Shown piece by piece: positions 44,420 to 55,759 of a DNA stretch of 64,000 nt (position 1 is the stretch's first letter; the number at the start of each line of letters is the position of its first letter). The stretch lies in NCBI GenBank assembly GCA_011947345.1, contig JAAVTG010000525.1, positions 1-64,000 on the forward strand, in the 5' to 3' direction. The notes under the pieces are model-generated. The model was given only the letters and a program-made list of their open reading frames with translations. It was not told where the DNA came from and did no database searches. The DNA comes from Phytophthora quininea. Taxonomy: Eukaryota > Oomycota > Peronosporomycetes > Peronosporales > Peronosporaceae. Made by a program: the position numbers and the translations under genes.

Positions 44420-47400
44420 TCAGGATATATCACTTTCGTCCACAGCACCACCGGTAATAACGTCTCGACCAGCGATCACCTGCAACACTTTGAGAGCCGT
44501 ACGAAAACGGCGGAACTTCACAGTTCCAAGTGGCTTCGTCATCACGTCGGCGATTTGGTCCTCAGTACGAACGTGCTCCGTCCGCAGGTGCTTCTCCTCC
44601 ACAAGGTGCCTGATCAGATGGTACTTGTTTAAGATGTGCTTGGTGTTTCTGTGCTTGCCGGGATTGGACGCCAAGCGAATGCTACCCAGGTTGTCGCCAC
44701 GAAGAACAGGGACATCGTGCTTCCAACCCATCTCGTCAAGAAGACCTTCAAACCACAGCAAATCTCGGGTGCATTCGTTCATCGCGATGTTTTCAGCTTC
44801 GCACGTGCTTTGCGCATTGATGGTCTGTTTTCTTGATGCGTACGACACGACATTGCCATCCAGCAGAGTGACGTAGCCGCTCACGCTCTTGGAATCATCC
44901 GGGTCGTTGGCGTAGTCGGCGTCCGAGTACTTAACAATCGATGCTGAGCTGGAGTGTTTTACATCCATTACAAGGCCGAAGTCCGCAGTGCCGTGTAAAT
45001 AGCGCAAGACTCGCATAGCTTCTGCATAATTGGCACTGGTATAGCAAGTCAGGAACTTGCCGAGATGGCGTGTTGCGTGTGCAATATCGGGACGGGATGC
45101 AGACACCAAGTATTGTAAGGCTCCAACAACTTCACGAAATGGGTACTTCTCCAACTGCGGCGGCTCTGCGGTCACGGGCGCTGTTGCCTGTGGAGTAGGT
45201 GAATCCACAGCATTTTCCATGCTGAATCGCCGAAGTACATCAAGTACATACTGACGCTGAATGAAAATAACACACATTCGAGGACGATCCACCAAAATCT
45301 CGACGCCAAGCAAATATCGAACAGGTCCAAGCTCACTTAACTCAAACTGTTTCTTCAGCTGAGCTGCCACGCGTGCACACCGCGCTGTTGGACCCATCAG
45401 CAGCAAATCATCCACGTAAACAGTGAGAAGCATTGGTATGCTGCCATCTTCAGCCTTGAGCGCATACAGACCGTAGTCGAGTCGAGGCGCACGAAATTAA
45501 TCTGCTTGAGTAGTGCGTCCAGCGTTTCATTCCAGATGCGAGGGGCTTGACGCAATCCATACAAACTTTTGAGAAGACGGCAAACCATCTCTGGATTGGT
45601 GCCATCGATCCCTCGCGGTTGCTCCATGAAGACAAGCTCAGCTAGCTCACCATACAGAAAGGCAGTCTTCACATCATACTTAAGTATGTCCCATCCGTGC
45701 GTCATTGCAAAGTAGATGGCCGCCCGAATGGATTCAAAACGCACCACGGGAGGGTAAGTTTTGTGAAAGTTCACTCCAAATTCTTGCTTGAAGCCATGTA
45801 TATCCAACCTTGCCTTGTAGCGCTTGATGTTTCCACGCTCATCACGCTTCAAGGCGTACACCCAGCGACAGGTGATCACCTTGGCTCCATTAACCTCGGC
45901 GCGCCGCACGAGGTCCCAAGTATGGCGACCTAGCAGCGAGTGAAGTTCTTCATGCATGGCAGCCCGCCATTGCGGCCACTGTGGAGATGCACGCGCTTCC
46001 TTATCGTTAGCAGGAATATCGATCTCCACGTCATGCGTCAGCACGTTGTTTACTACGTAGTCGTGTAGCCGAACATTTGCAGGTCGTCGGCGCCTGGCGG
46101 GAAGAGTAGTTGGTGATGTCGGTTGCGGCACAGCATCATCGTCAAGCACAACAGAATCAGCAGTATCATCACGATAAGGCATCAGACCAGGTTTTCGCTT
46201 ACGCTTCTTCGGCACAGCAGTAGCGATGTCTTCAGCGGTACCAGGCACAGCGTTATCCACAATTCTCCTACTCGCCGAAGGCAGTGCGGCATCACTGCGC
46301 TTTGGCGTTACCTTGGCCGGTTCCGCAGACATACCCACAGGAGGCTGTGTTTGCTCAACGTCCACTCCATACGATTCCATGCCGGATTTCATATGCACAA
46401 CTGGTAAAGGTGTTGGCAGCTCGTAGTCTCCATACAGAAATGCGTTCTTCAGCAACTTCTTGACGTACGATGATTCACACGTAAACTCTTCGTGAAAAAG
46501 AGCATTTTCGAGTCGGCAAGTGCGAATGCCACCGATACACAAATTCATCATCTTGTACCCCTTAGTGTCAACTCCATACCCAAGAAGCAAGCACACTTCA
46601 GTGCGAGATGCTAGTTTCTCCTGCTTCGGACGGGTTTCAGGCGGCACACGCATCTGTGCGATACAGCCCCATGTCCGGAGCAACGAGAGATCAGCAGGAT
46701 GGCCATGCAACATCTCATACGGAGATTTGAAGTCGAGAACAGTAGTGGGTGTTCGATTCAACGTGTAAATCGAATGGTGAAATGCTTCACCCCACAAGAG
46801 ATTTGGCAGCATGGTGGCTCTCATTAGCGTTCGGAGGCGTGTTACGACGACGCCATTCGCTCTTTCCACGATGCTGTTTTCCTGGGGAGAATACCCATTT
46901 GTGAATTGGGCCTCGATCCCTTCCTGCTCACAAAATTCCGCGAGATCACCACCAAGAAATTCACCACCTTGGTCACCATGCAGAATCAAAGTTGGCCAGC
47001 TCTTGAATTTCAACTTCAGGTGCTTGACTAACGCCATCACATGCCTGGCAGCTTCTCCTTTCGACTTGAGTAGATATCCCCACTTAAAGCGAGTGGCTTC
47101 ATCGACCACGAGAAGGAACATCGTTTCACCACTGACTGTTGCATCTCCAATTGAGCACACATCCATCGACAGCTTCTCTAACGGGGTCGTTCGACGACGA
47201 GGGTTGCGTCTGTAGGTCATCTGCCTCAGCTTGGACTCGGAGCACGGAATACATTCACAAGAACGGATAGCACGTTCATTCAGGTTCACACCCAGGTTCA
47301 CATGTTGCGCCACAAGTTTGCGCAGCGTTTCAATGCCGATGTGGCCCATTCGGTTGTGTAAGTATATGCATCGGCCTAGTACGAATCACTGCAGGCTGGG

Positions 47401-47854
47401 TCATCACGCTCATCACTAGCTTCGGCTGCCGCGGCACGCGCATGTAGTAAATGCCATCTCGCATTTTAAATTTAAGTCGAAGTGATGACTTGGTCAACCA
47501 AGCTGTGTGATGGTCAAGAGATGTCGTCAAATGAAAGCCTCCACTGAGCTGCATGTAGCCTTGCGAGATGATGTTAGCAGGGGCATTCGGAGAGTATACG
47601 AAATCATCAAGGAAGCGGTCTTCAGGCGTGTTGGAGTGCTTATTCATCACGTGCATCAACACAGAGCCACGGATCATTGCAGTCTCCGTACTACCGTTGC
47701 CAAATAGTAGTTGGGGTCCGTCTGATCTCTCGTCCAGCCGCGCGAATAGCGTAAGATCGCTTGCTACGTTCCACTGCGAGCCTCCATCAAGCATCCATTC
47801 AATTTCATCTGGAGGCAGCGGGTCTTGTCCTGGGTCGCTCACATGAGCCATCAC
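44420..47854 (-). pseudogene. Copia pol: protease, integrase, RT, RNase H (frame-broken)
   Basis: The protease region has WMLDGGSQWNVASDL. The pre-integrase and integrase follow after a frame change near 47345 (GHIGIETLRKL, CIPCSESK, then the DDE region with LSMDVCS, HGDQGGEFLGG and YSPQENSIVERANG). The reverse transcriptase has WVYALKRDE, YDVKTAFLYGEL and LYGLRQAPRIWNE; a frame change near 45430 separates YVDDLLLMG. RNase H carries YSDADYANDPDD and ends ADVMTKPLGTVKF. All catalytic motifs are present, so only the two frame changes prevent a continuous polyprotein. Confidence 0.9.
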
Positions 47855-47878
47855 GAAGTACGGCCCAGAACTCCCATT

Positions 47879-49698
47879 TCAGATGCTGCACTTAAAGTCG
47901 ATACCTCCAGCTGTGCGTCTCGCTCCCACTGGAACTTGGCTACAGCACGACGCAAATGCTTCAGGTCTTGAGCGCGGTGCTGTCGGGCATGTAGCGAGAT
48001 GCACACCTGTGCGAGCGGATTCCTGGCGGCTAGTGGACGAGGCGCGCAGAATTACCGTCGTCATAGACTGAGGTACCTTGGGCGGTTGCTTTCCCTTCCC
48101 TGAGCGAGCAAGCCACTCTTCTTTCTTCTTTTGCAGCTCTGGGGTCAGCTCCTTTGGACAGTTGCTGAACCAATGTTCGCTGCTGTTGCAGTTAAGGCAG
48201 CGATGGTCAGGTCCAATCTGGAGGCGCGGTCTCTTTCCCTTCTGCTGCGACTTGCCTCGGGCGCCACGCTTCTTGTTTCCTGGCTTGTTGGTCACAGTAG
48301 TTACCTTGCGAGGTTCCGTTAAACCTTAGCCATTGGCTGGAACAGCTTCACTCGTATGACGAACCTCGCGGTGAGCTTGTTCTGCCGTCTCCAGCTGGAT
48401 AACAGCCTGCTGTACGTCCAGTTCGACAGCAGTGTTCACCTTGGCCCACTCTGTGTGCTTGATTGCCACAGTAGGGTATACATCGACGCAGTTAGACAGA
48501 ATTGTGCGTGCCAGCTCATTCTCGGTGATCGAGGCTCCGGACTCGGCAAGACGGCGACGGGTGGCTCGGAGGCTGTCAATGTACTGCTGTACTTGCTCGT
48601 TTTTCCGGAGCATGCGTGAGTAAAACTCCCGCTTTAGGTAGTTTGGATTCTCCTTCCCCCTTTCAAAGTGCGCCTTGAGAGCGCTGAAGAGCACAGCGGG
48701 GTCCTGCGACTCGATCGGGGCCTTGTACTCTTTGCGTAGCTTGATGCTCAGCGACAGCGCTAAGGCGGAGAAACTTTTCGTCTTCCTCTCACCAAATAGA
48801 AACTGGTACTCTGGATCACTGGCAGCACGAGCTTCATCTAGCGCAGCAGATCCGTCAAGAAATTCCATCAGCCCCCATTCGTTCAGCTTCAGCTCCAAGT
48901 CTTGCTTCCATGCATCGTACTTTTTGTGACCATCAAGTTCGATCACCTTGATCTCTCGTGTCAGCATCGCGCGGTCCTTGGCGTCCATTAGCGGGCGCCG
49001 ACTAAAGCCACCAAGACCAGAAGACGCGACCACGGCTCCTGCTGGGCTGTCGGTGCTGCGCGTCGGGGAATCATGGTGGGAGCTGCTCGCGTCGGATGAC
49101 GCCGACGATGGTGGCGAGGGCGGCGAGGGCGGGTCGAGCCATTGGCAGTTCTGTCTTCACGGCGAATTCGGCTGTGGGAGGTGGTGGGAGAGGGAGAGTG
49201 TGTCGCATCTCCACCACCCAGCACGCCCACAACCAGACTCCCTCTGGATGAATCGCCACTGTGCATCGGCACAGCCTGCCCGCTCACCGCACTGCGGTGC
49301 TCTACTTGATCCAAGAGCATCGTCAAAAGCTGCTGCGGCCCAAAAGCAGCGCTTGCAGCCAGGAGCGCGCTTCTCAAGCTCGCTGGGGCACCATGCTGTT
49401 CACTAGCGTCTCCAGTTGCGTCTGCGACAGTAGCAACGCGAGCACTAGGCTCCGTTTGAGCGCTTCTCGTTTCTGCGGTATCAGAGATGCCGTGTCTCGT
49501 AGCATTAGGAGGGCTTGTAGCTGTCCCAACGTCCGTTTCGTCAACCGAAGAGGCCACCTGCACATGTTGCTGCCCGGCTGTAGTCGCGACATCGTGGCGA
49601 GGATGCTGACGCCAATAGCGATCCTGGGCAGCACTCATGGTCGCAGAAGCGACTTGGCTTGCCTGCCTGCTTCTAGCTAGCGGGTTGTTGGTGCTCAT
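47879..49698 (-). pseudogene. Copia gag (frame-broken)
   Basis: The candidate ATG at 49698 lies in the primer site (MSTNNPLARSR); an upstream in-frame ATG at 49746 lies in the LTR. A Ser/Thr-rich N-terminus is followed, after a frame change near 49000, by the conserved capsid region (IELDGHKKYDAWKQDLELKL, KEYKAPIESQDPAVLFSALK, ENELARTILSNC). Another change near 48325 precedes the nucleocapsid zinc knuckle CLNCNSSEHWFSNC (CX2CX4HX4C). The frame breaks contrast with the near-identical LTRs, so they may be sequencing errors. Confidence 0.82.
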
Positions 49699-49702
49699 AA
49701 CC
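49693..49702 (-). other. Copia primer-binding site (half-tRNA-iMet type)
   Basis: The minus strand reads GGTTATGAGC immediately inside the 5' LTR. It is complementary to GCTCATAACC, the anticodon arm of initiator tRNA-Met. Copia and many relatives prime from an internal tRNA-iMet fragment. Confidence 0.75.
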
Positions 49703-50006
49703 TGAGGAGAGGCGGAGGAAGCTTGGCTTCGCGTAGTCACAGGCATGTAGAAGTAGGAGACGAGTTTGCGGGGAACGTCCGCAGCGTTGGGGGTGGAGGG
49801 CGATGTACGCACTGGACAGACAAGTCTGAAGTGAGTACTCGCCAGCAGGGAGTACTGCAGGCCTCCACCCCTTTGGCACAATGTGTATTCAAACAGATAG
49901 CGACATACTGATAGGATCCCAGATACGACCTCGTGTCGTACCATGCATTCCGATTCTTACAGCACACTGGCACGACCACCTCCGCGGTGAGTCTGCCTAT
50001 CTCACA
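49703..50006 (-). repeat. Copia 5' LTR
   Basis: 304 bp with TG...CA ends, followed by GACAT (50007-50011), which matches 43980-43984. Confidence 0.95.
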
Positions 50007-50011
50007 GACAT

Positions 50012-50910
50012 AAAGCTGTCATGACTTTGAGGGCAATTTGACCTGGTACTGAGCAGATGACGCGGCTGTGAGGCAGGCGCTGTACACTGTGCCTTAAACA
50101 TCCCGAAATTGATGTTTTTTATTTCAAACAAAACCTTCTATCCCAGCCTTCGCGTAGACCTAAAGAAAGAAAAAGTTGGCGTCTTAGATGCAATCGTACT
50201 TTATCGAGACAATTAGCACTATATACGTAATGTAGTACTAACTAATATGATATTAAGATATCATTCGTACTAAGAAATCAAATTTTAAATTTCGGATATC
50301 ATAATACTATAGTACTAATAGCCAAAACTGATAGTACTAATCAAGCCATCCACGCGGCTTTCGCTATCGGAACGGAAAAGATGGCGCCTTCATCGGCGAC
50401 CTGATCGTCGCGCACTTTACATTCCATTTGTCTTGACGCTGGGGTTCCTTCTCTGTCACGGATCGACTCGGGCTGGATCATGTTTGTCCATGGAACGGAA
50501 CCACTAACCTAAATAAAACGGACCAGCCAGCAGGACAATATCACGAGTACAGCTCGTGTTTTACCGAACGTGCACTCAAATTGGCTCGGACTCGTCTTCT
50601 CCAACCTCGGTGCAAGATCTCATCAGTTATTGAGGCACCATCGCGTTCGAGTTCGCCATTGTTAGCGGCTACTTCGCAGTTTGTTGGAATAACTTCGCTT
50701 AGTCTAGAATTTGTAATACAACTACAGCTATTCTACTCATGGCCAGCAAGTCTCAGCGGTGATCTACCGCTTTATCGACAACACGTGGTGCTTTCACAAG
50801 TAACACCGTAACAGATAACACGACGTAACACGAAAAGTATTTCAATATATCCATAGTGTTGTCCTCCATAGCCGTCGCTCACTGTGCCATCCCAATAGAC
50901 AAGCGTGGTT
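50012..50910. other. AT-rich intergenic DNA, possible MITE right half
   Basis: No gene. It contains many GTACTA/TAGTACT words and the inverted repeat TAATCAAGCC (50338-50347), complementary to 43549-43558. The rest is upstream or downstream DNA of unknown role. Confidence 0.4.
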
Positions 50911-52590
50911 TCACAGGCATTTGACTGATACCAGTGGTGCTTCGAGGAGGTCCCCCAACGACTTCCCAAACATGCTCACGAGACCTGTACACGGTCGTTC
51001 AGCACAGCGCACCACGTCAGGACCTTCCACAAGTCCTATCACCGCTAAGTCGGCGCGAGGAATAGTCAACCAGTACAGTCTGTGGATCACCATGAAATGT
51101 TGACCATCCTCCTCCTGCATCCTCAGTAGCCCAAACGCTTGCAGAGTCTCGGGTTTGTAGCAAAGTTTGCCGTTCTCCCACAAGTAGCCGCTCAGCAAAA
51201 CCATCTTGAAGCGTATTCCCACAGTCGTGTCCACGCAGCATGGCGCTACCAACGGAGAAAGCGACCCCAGATTGAACCGCACCGTCACAATTGCCCCGAT
51301 CGATCGGATCGACGTGATCACGGCCACGATTCCCAGCACGATGATGCCGTGGCCCACAAGACTCCACACGTAATAAGAAACGGCTTCGGCTGTCGCTCTT
51401 GTGTGTCGGAGGCTCGACTTGTTCAAGCCTGTGAGATAGAATTGCATCGCAACTGCACAGGCGAACTCGCCGAACATAGCCGTCTCGTAGTTGAAAATCA
51501 ATCGCTTGACTAGGCACCTCACCTTCTCCGGCATCCAGTTCATCGACTCTACCATCTCGAACAGCATCGACAGAACGCCCGACAAATTGTAGCCCAACGA
51601 AATGTACTGCACCTTCGCCAACAGCCCGTCCTGAGCAATGAGCATGAACAGATCGCCCATCAGACCTTCCACGAGCAGATATACCAGCGCCACGCGATGG
51701 TAGTTCCTCGCGCCGTGGGCCGACAGCCTCAAGCTCTCCTGGACGTACACCATCGCATCCCGGAATCGCATCGAAACTTTCATCCTGTCGCAACGCCGGC
51801 CGTAGCGCTTGCACGAGACGTAGCTCCGACGCAGCAGAAGCGAGCGGTAGGCGATCCAGATCGCCCCGAAGAGACCGTACCAGTACGACCGCCGATACGT
51901 CGTATCACCCGTGTCGTGGGCCAGTCGAGCGCCATTGCTGTCGTAGACGCCGAGGCCCTCCACAAGCACGTAGCCGGTGTTGTCGTTCGCACAAAATGTG
52001 CCGTGGGCTTCTTCGTAGAAGGCGTAGTACCCGATACTGCCGTGGTAGAAGTAGTAGTTGAGGTAGTAGCTATTGCTCGAGCAGCTCGCCGGTGTCGTTG
52101 TGGATGGCGCCGTCAGAGTGGTGCCCAGGATGTAGTTTCCGTGAATGTTGTACTGAGGCACGACGAAATGGCAAACCCTGCCCTGCGCCGCGTTGTAGTA
52201 GTGCGTGACAATGACGTTCCACCAGGCACCGGCGATGACGAGTCCTTGCATGGGGCAAAGCGATTCCATGTCCGCTGTGATCCTTGGTGTGGTCGGCGGC
52301 ACCACCAGGTCTTGGGATATCTTGTGGGGCGTCGCGAATTTCAGGTAGCTCCTCATCTGGAGCAGCAGGGGCACGACACCGACGCACACCCACACAGCAA
52401 GCAGCATACCTGAAGCGGTGAGCAATTTGTCTGCGTGCACCACGGGCTCTTGAGCAGCAATAGCTCTGACGTGGCCACCTTGGGCTCCAGCTTCTCCAGT
52501 TTCAACATCCGCGCAGTAAATGGAAGAGCGGCTGATGCTCCTGGGCGACTTGAGCTTGAGGGTCTGCGCTAACGCTTCCTGGTTGGACAT
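50911..52590 (-). CDS. Oomycete polytopic membrane protein, family member F (intact)
   Basis: An uninterrupted 559-residue frame from ATG 52590. The N-terminus differs from member D (MSNQEALAQTLKLKSPRS) but keeps the IYCADVE motif before the first helix (GMLLAVWVCVGVVPLLLQ). From MRSYLKFATPHKIS to SLVGHGIIVLGIV the sequence is almost the same as D at the nucleotide level. The C-terminal soluble domain diverges again (YKPETLQAFGLLRMQEEDG; end LEAPLVSVKCL). It keeps APCCVDTT and LSGYLWENGKLCY. Function unknown. Confidence 0.85.
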   Translation of the reverse strand: MSNQEALAQTLKLKSPRSISRSSIYCADVETGEAGAQGGHVRAIAAQEPVVHADKLLTASGMLLAVWVCVGVVPLLLQMRSYLKFATPHKISQDLVVPPTTPRITADMESLCPMQGLVIAGAWWNVIVTHYYNAAQGRVCHFVVPQYNIHGNYILGTTLTAPSTTTPASCSSNSYYLNYYFYHGSIGYYAFYEEAHGTFCANDNTGYVLVEGLGVYDSNGARLAHDTGDTTYRRSYWYGLFGAIWIAYRSLLLRRSYVSCKRYGRRCDRMKVSMRFRDAMVYVQESLRLSAHGARNYHRVALVYLLVEGLMGDLFMLIAQDGLLAKVQYISLGYNLSGVLSMLFEMVESMNWMPEKVRCLVKRLIFNYETAMFGEFACAVAMQFYLTGLNKSSLRHTRATAEAVSYYVWSLVGHGIIVLGIVAVITSIRSIGAIVTVRFNLGSLSPLVAPCCVDTTVGIRFKMVLLSGYLWENGKLCYKPETLQAFGLLRMQEEDGQHFMVIHRLYWLTIPRADLAVIGLVEGPDVVRCAERPCTGLVSMFGKSLGDLLEAPLVSVKCL

Positions 52591-53421
52591 TGCTATCCGG
52601 GGGTGAGCAGAGGTCTCTGTTGGAGAGCAATTCTCGTTTAGTGATGGCTGCAGGGGACACCCCTCGCATTTTTGCCAGAGTAACGGAAGGTAGAGCGACC
52701 TCGGTCTTTCAGTTGGAGACTCCAGGTTGGCGACTCTGAAACTCCTGGATTTACTTACAGAGCTAAGGATCCAGCGGTCTCACCTTGCGATCGGCGCCGA
52801 CTGATATTAATCATTTAGCAAGGGCTATGTATACCTCAGACTCGTCAGCAACTGTTGGAGGTGCCAGTAAACCCAGCAGTATTTCTTTGAGGACAAGATA
52901 AGGACCAAATTCCGGGATGCTGTCGCGAAACCCGGGTGGTTCCAAAGAGGAAGTTTATTAATGAGCAAAAGCAAATAGGTAGCGGCCACGGAAGGCTGCT
53001 CCTTCACCGTGCCTTGAACATTCAGTCGTGAACGCGTGCCAGCGCCCACTGAAGTCCCATCCAGCTTGCCACCAGTCCAACGAAGCCTTGCACCACGCGC
53101 CTCTCCATCGCCGATAGGCACCAAGGCGTGCGCCCGCTTCCACCATTGGTCTCGTGCACGCAGGATACTTGAAAACCGACGTAACCAGCTTGAGCACAGG
53201 CCGTAACCTCGGCGACAGAGGCTTGCGTGACCTCAAATCATCGGATATAATATACAACTAGCACAGCAAGACAGCCACCCATTCCGACTTGCTAGATGCA
53301 TCGCTTCACAATTTCAATCACTATATTCATTGAGCAGAAGCTCGCGCTAAAGTGTTCCTCACGACACAGCACAACCTGATGTTTTCCTTCACTTTTGGAC
53401 AAACATTGAAACCAAGCACAA
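52591..53421. other. Intergenic, no gene supported
   Basis: Upstream region of member F and beyond. Minus-strand frames at 52825-53257 overlap one another and resemble no family I recognise. Confidence 0.4.
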
Positions 53422-53428
53422 TTAACCC
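53422..53428 (+). repeat. Candidate piggyBac 5' end (TTAA-CCC)
   Basis: TTAACCC followed by CTTTACCCCCGCTATCCGG. piggyBac elements insert at TTAA and usually start CCC. It lies about 680 bp before the transposase remnant. A matching GGGTTAA end was not found. Confidence 0.35.
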
Positions 53429-54101
53429 CTTTACCCCCGCTATCCGGGACGTGCTAGTAGCTGCTCCCTTCCTACAGCATCGGCAGGCTATTGTCGGAGA
53501 CCACCGGCTATCCTGATACCACCCACAGGCACACACAGGACACTTGTGGTTTTTCAAGGCGCCACGCCGGAGGAAAAGCCTTCGTCATTACGGCTGTACC
53601 ATAACTTAACTGTTTCTACAGCTGGTACGCCGCCGCGTAGACGCTTGTGCTTGATTTTCTCCTGCCTTGGAGGTTGAGAGGGTCACTTGAGCTTGGCCGA
53701 AGAGCTGCATAAAGCACTGGGGAAGCCACGGGGCTTCGGCACACAGGGTCCACCCTCAAGCACGGGCTCGAGGGGACCTCTGGCAGCATGGCATCCGGTG
53801 GTCTTCGTCGCCAGATGCACATATCGTGCATTGCGCTGGAGCTGGAGCTTGGACTTGGGCTTGAGCGAGCAAATGACGAACTGAACTATGGAAGCGGAGG
53901 CGCTGCCAGTTAGCGCACGAAGTGGAAGGCAGTCAGCAGCCACGGTGGTGGCTTGAGTGAGGACTGATAGCACCAAAAAGTGGTGGACGAAGCCGACTCA
54001 AAAGGTGTACCTCCACTCATATCACAGCCCTTCGATAACGAGAAGGAATTGCGACCTTTCGAGCAGTCAGCGCTTGGCAATCTTCTGGTTTCCAAAACAG
54101 A

Positions 54102-55511
54102 ATGAACACGCTCGAGCAATTGAAGGACTGGGTAGACTCTACGTTGGAGGTCGTCCGCAATCCCAACCGCTATCAAGCTGCTGGTCGTGAGAGCGACAGT
54201 GACAGCCACAGCGAGGACGACGATGGGTTGGAGGCAGCGTTCGACCGCGCCAAAGCTCGCGCCCCACATACTTATGAGAACAAGCGTGCGTATGAAATAG
54301 CGGTCTTGCTGAATCGCCACCCTGTGAGGAAAGCTGGACAGCAGACTCCTGAACGTGCACCAGAAGCTAGAATCGGTGGGGAAGGCAGGGTGCGCCCAGC
54401 AAGAGTGGCCACTACGTTGGTGTAGATCAAACCTTTGAGCCGTTAGAAAGCCCTTTCTCCGACCACGAGGAAGAGGCGTTGCTGCCTGAAAGTCTGGTCA
54501 ATGGTGGACCTTGTGCGCTCGACATGTTTTGTTTGTTCTGGGATGATGAAATACTGGCAATTATTGTGAAAAACACGAACCTGTACGGAGATCTGAAGTG
54601 TTCACGTGGAGATAACGATGGAAATACAGCGTGGCACCATTTAACCTTGGGGGAATTAAAAGTTTGGCTTGGCATTGTAATCTACATGGGCGTGTATGGC
54701 ATAACACGACCGATGGAGTGTTGGTCTACGCTCTTCCAAAGTACGGATTCGTCTCAAAAATGACTCGAGACCGCTTTCAGGAACTATGAACAACTATATT
54801 CGTTTCTCCGCCTGATTCGATAGTGGACTCCAACCAGCAGCCAAAAACCTTCGCAAAACTGGAACCCGTGTCGTCGATGTTAGCCACCAAACTTAAGGGA
54901 TACTACAGGCCTGCTACTAATGTATCTGTGGACGAAATGATGGTGAGGTTCACCGGTGTCTCTCCCCATACTGTCGATATGCCGACAAAACCTATTCCAC
55001 ACGGCTACAAATTATATTCTGTCTGCTGTAATAGATATTGCTACGCATTTGAGTACTACGGAGATACGTCAGGACCGACAATAACCGTCGTCGTAAATCT
55101 CTGCAGGCAGATGCCGTACAAGACACACAAATTCAACGTCTTCATGGATAATTTCTTTTCCTCGATCACATTATTTAGCAGGCTGCGAAAATTAGGGCTT
55201 GGAGCTTGCTGAACAGTAGTAGCGAAGTGAGAATTGTATCCAAAAGACATGGATTTCCGGTCAAAGAGTAATCCAGCCCTAGCCAAGTTTGCATGGAATA
55301 CCCTGGCCTCCAAAGTAGTGATGGACGTACTGGTAGTGGTTTGGGTAGACGTTCGCTGCTCGGTTCAGTTTGTAACGACTATCCATACGACAAACAGCGA
55401 TGATGCATTTGTGGAGCTCGACAAGTATCCCCACACCCGTAAGTTATCACAACTCGACCGTGCCAGGTCTTTGGCAGGCATGAAGGCTCTCCTGAAGTGT
55501 GAGCCCGCTTT
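54102..55511 (+). pseudogene. piggyBac-like transposase remnant
   Basis: The ATG at 54102 opens MNTLEQLKDWVDSTLEVV, an acidic N-terminal part. Later frames carry the DDE_Tnp_1_7 signatures: LGELKVWLGIVIYMGV, the first catalytic Asp in NVSVDEMMVRFTG, KPIPHGYKLYSVC, the second Asp in FNVFMDNFFSS, and LFSRLRKLGLGAC. The VQFVTTIH region follows. Three or more frame changes and stops are present (near 54425, 54760, 55210). A PIF/Harbinger element at 55515 cuts off the 3' end. Confidence 0.8.
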
Positions 55512-55759
55512 TAAGGGTGCGTACTGCAGTGCCAAATTCCAGTGGAATGGGGCCAATTCCGGCGGAATTTTCTTTCCAGCGGAACGGCCGATCCGCTGGC
55601 GCGTACTGCATATAATTCGAGCGGAAAAATGGCCATATTCCAGCGGATTCAATCCTCCCGAATTCCGGCAGATAGCGGACTGATCCAGCGGATTGAGCGC
55701 GAGCTGCCTTTTGAACACGTAATTTCCAACGCGAACTTTTGTTTCATGAACGAATGCTA

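Larger units (their letters stand above)
43985..50006 (-). mobile_element. Ty1/Copia LTR retrotransposon, recent insertion
   Basis: A 6.0-kb element on the minus strand. Its two 304-bp LTRs (43985-44288 and 49703-50006) start TG and end CA and differ at one position. It is flanked by a 5-bp duplication GACAT (43980-43984 and 50007-50011). The primer site GGTTATGAGC (complement of 49693-49702) matches the anticodon region of initiator tRNA-Met, as in copia. A purine-rich tract GAGTGGGAG precedes the 3' LTR. Domain order gag, protease, integrase, reverse transcriptase, RNase H is diagnostic of Copia. Confidence 0.95.

Noticed and set aside
40845..52413. Long antisense and alternate frames over members D and F
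   Set aside because: They are identical shadows in both copies, caused by the conserved coding frame. No independent conservation.
53327..53976. Cys-rich minus-strand ORFs as a possible gag zinc knuckle
   Set aside because: Cys spacing does not fit CX2CX4HX4C, and no retroelement motifs lie nearby.
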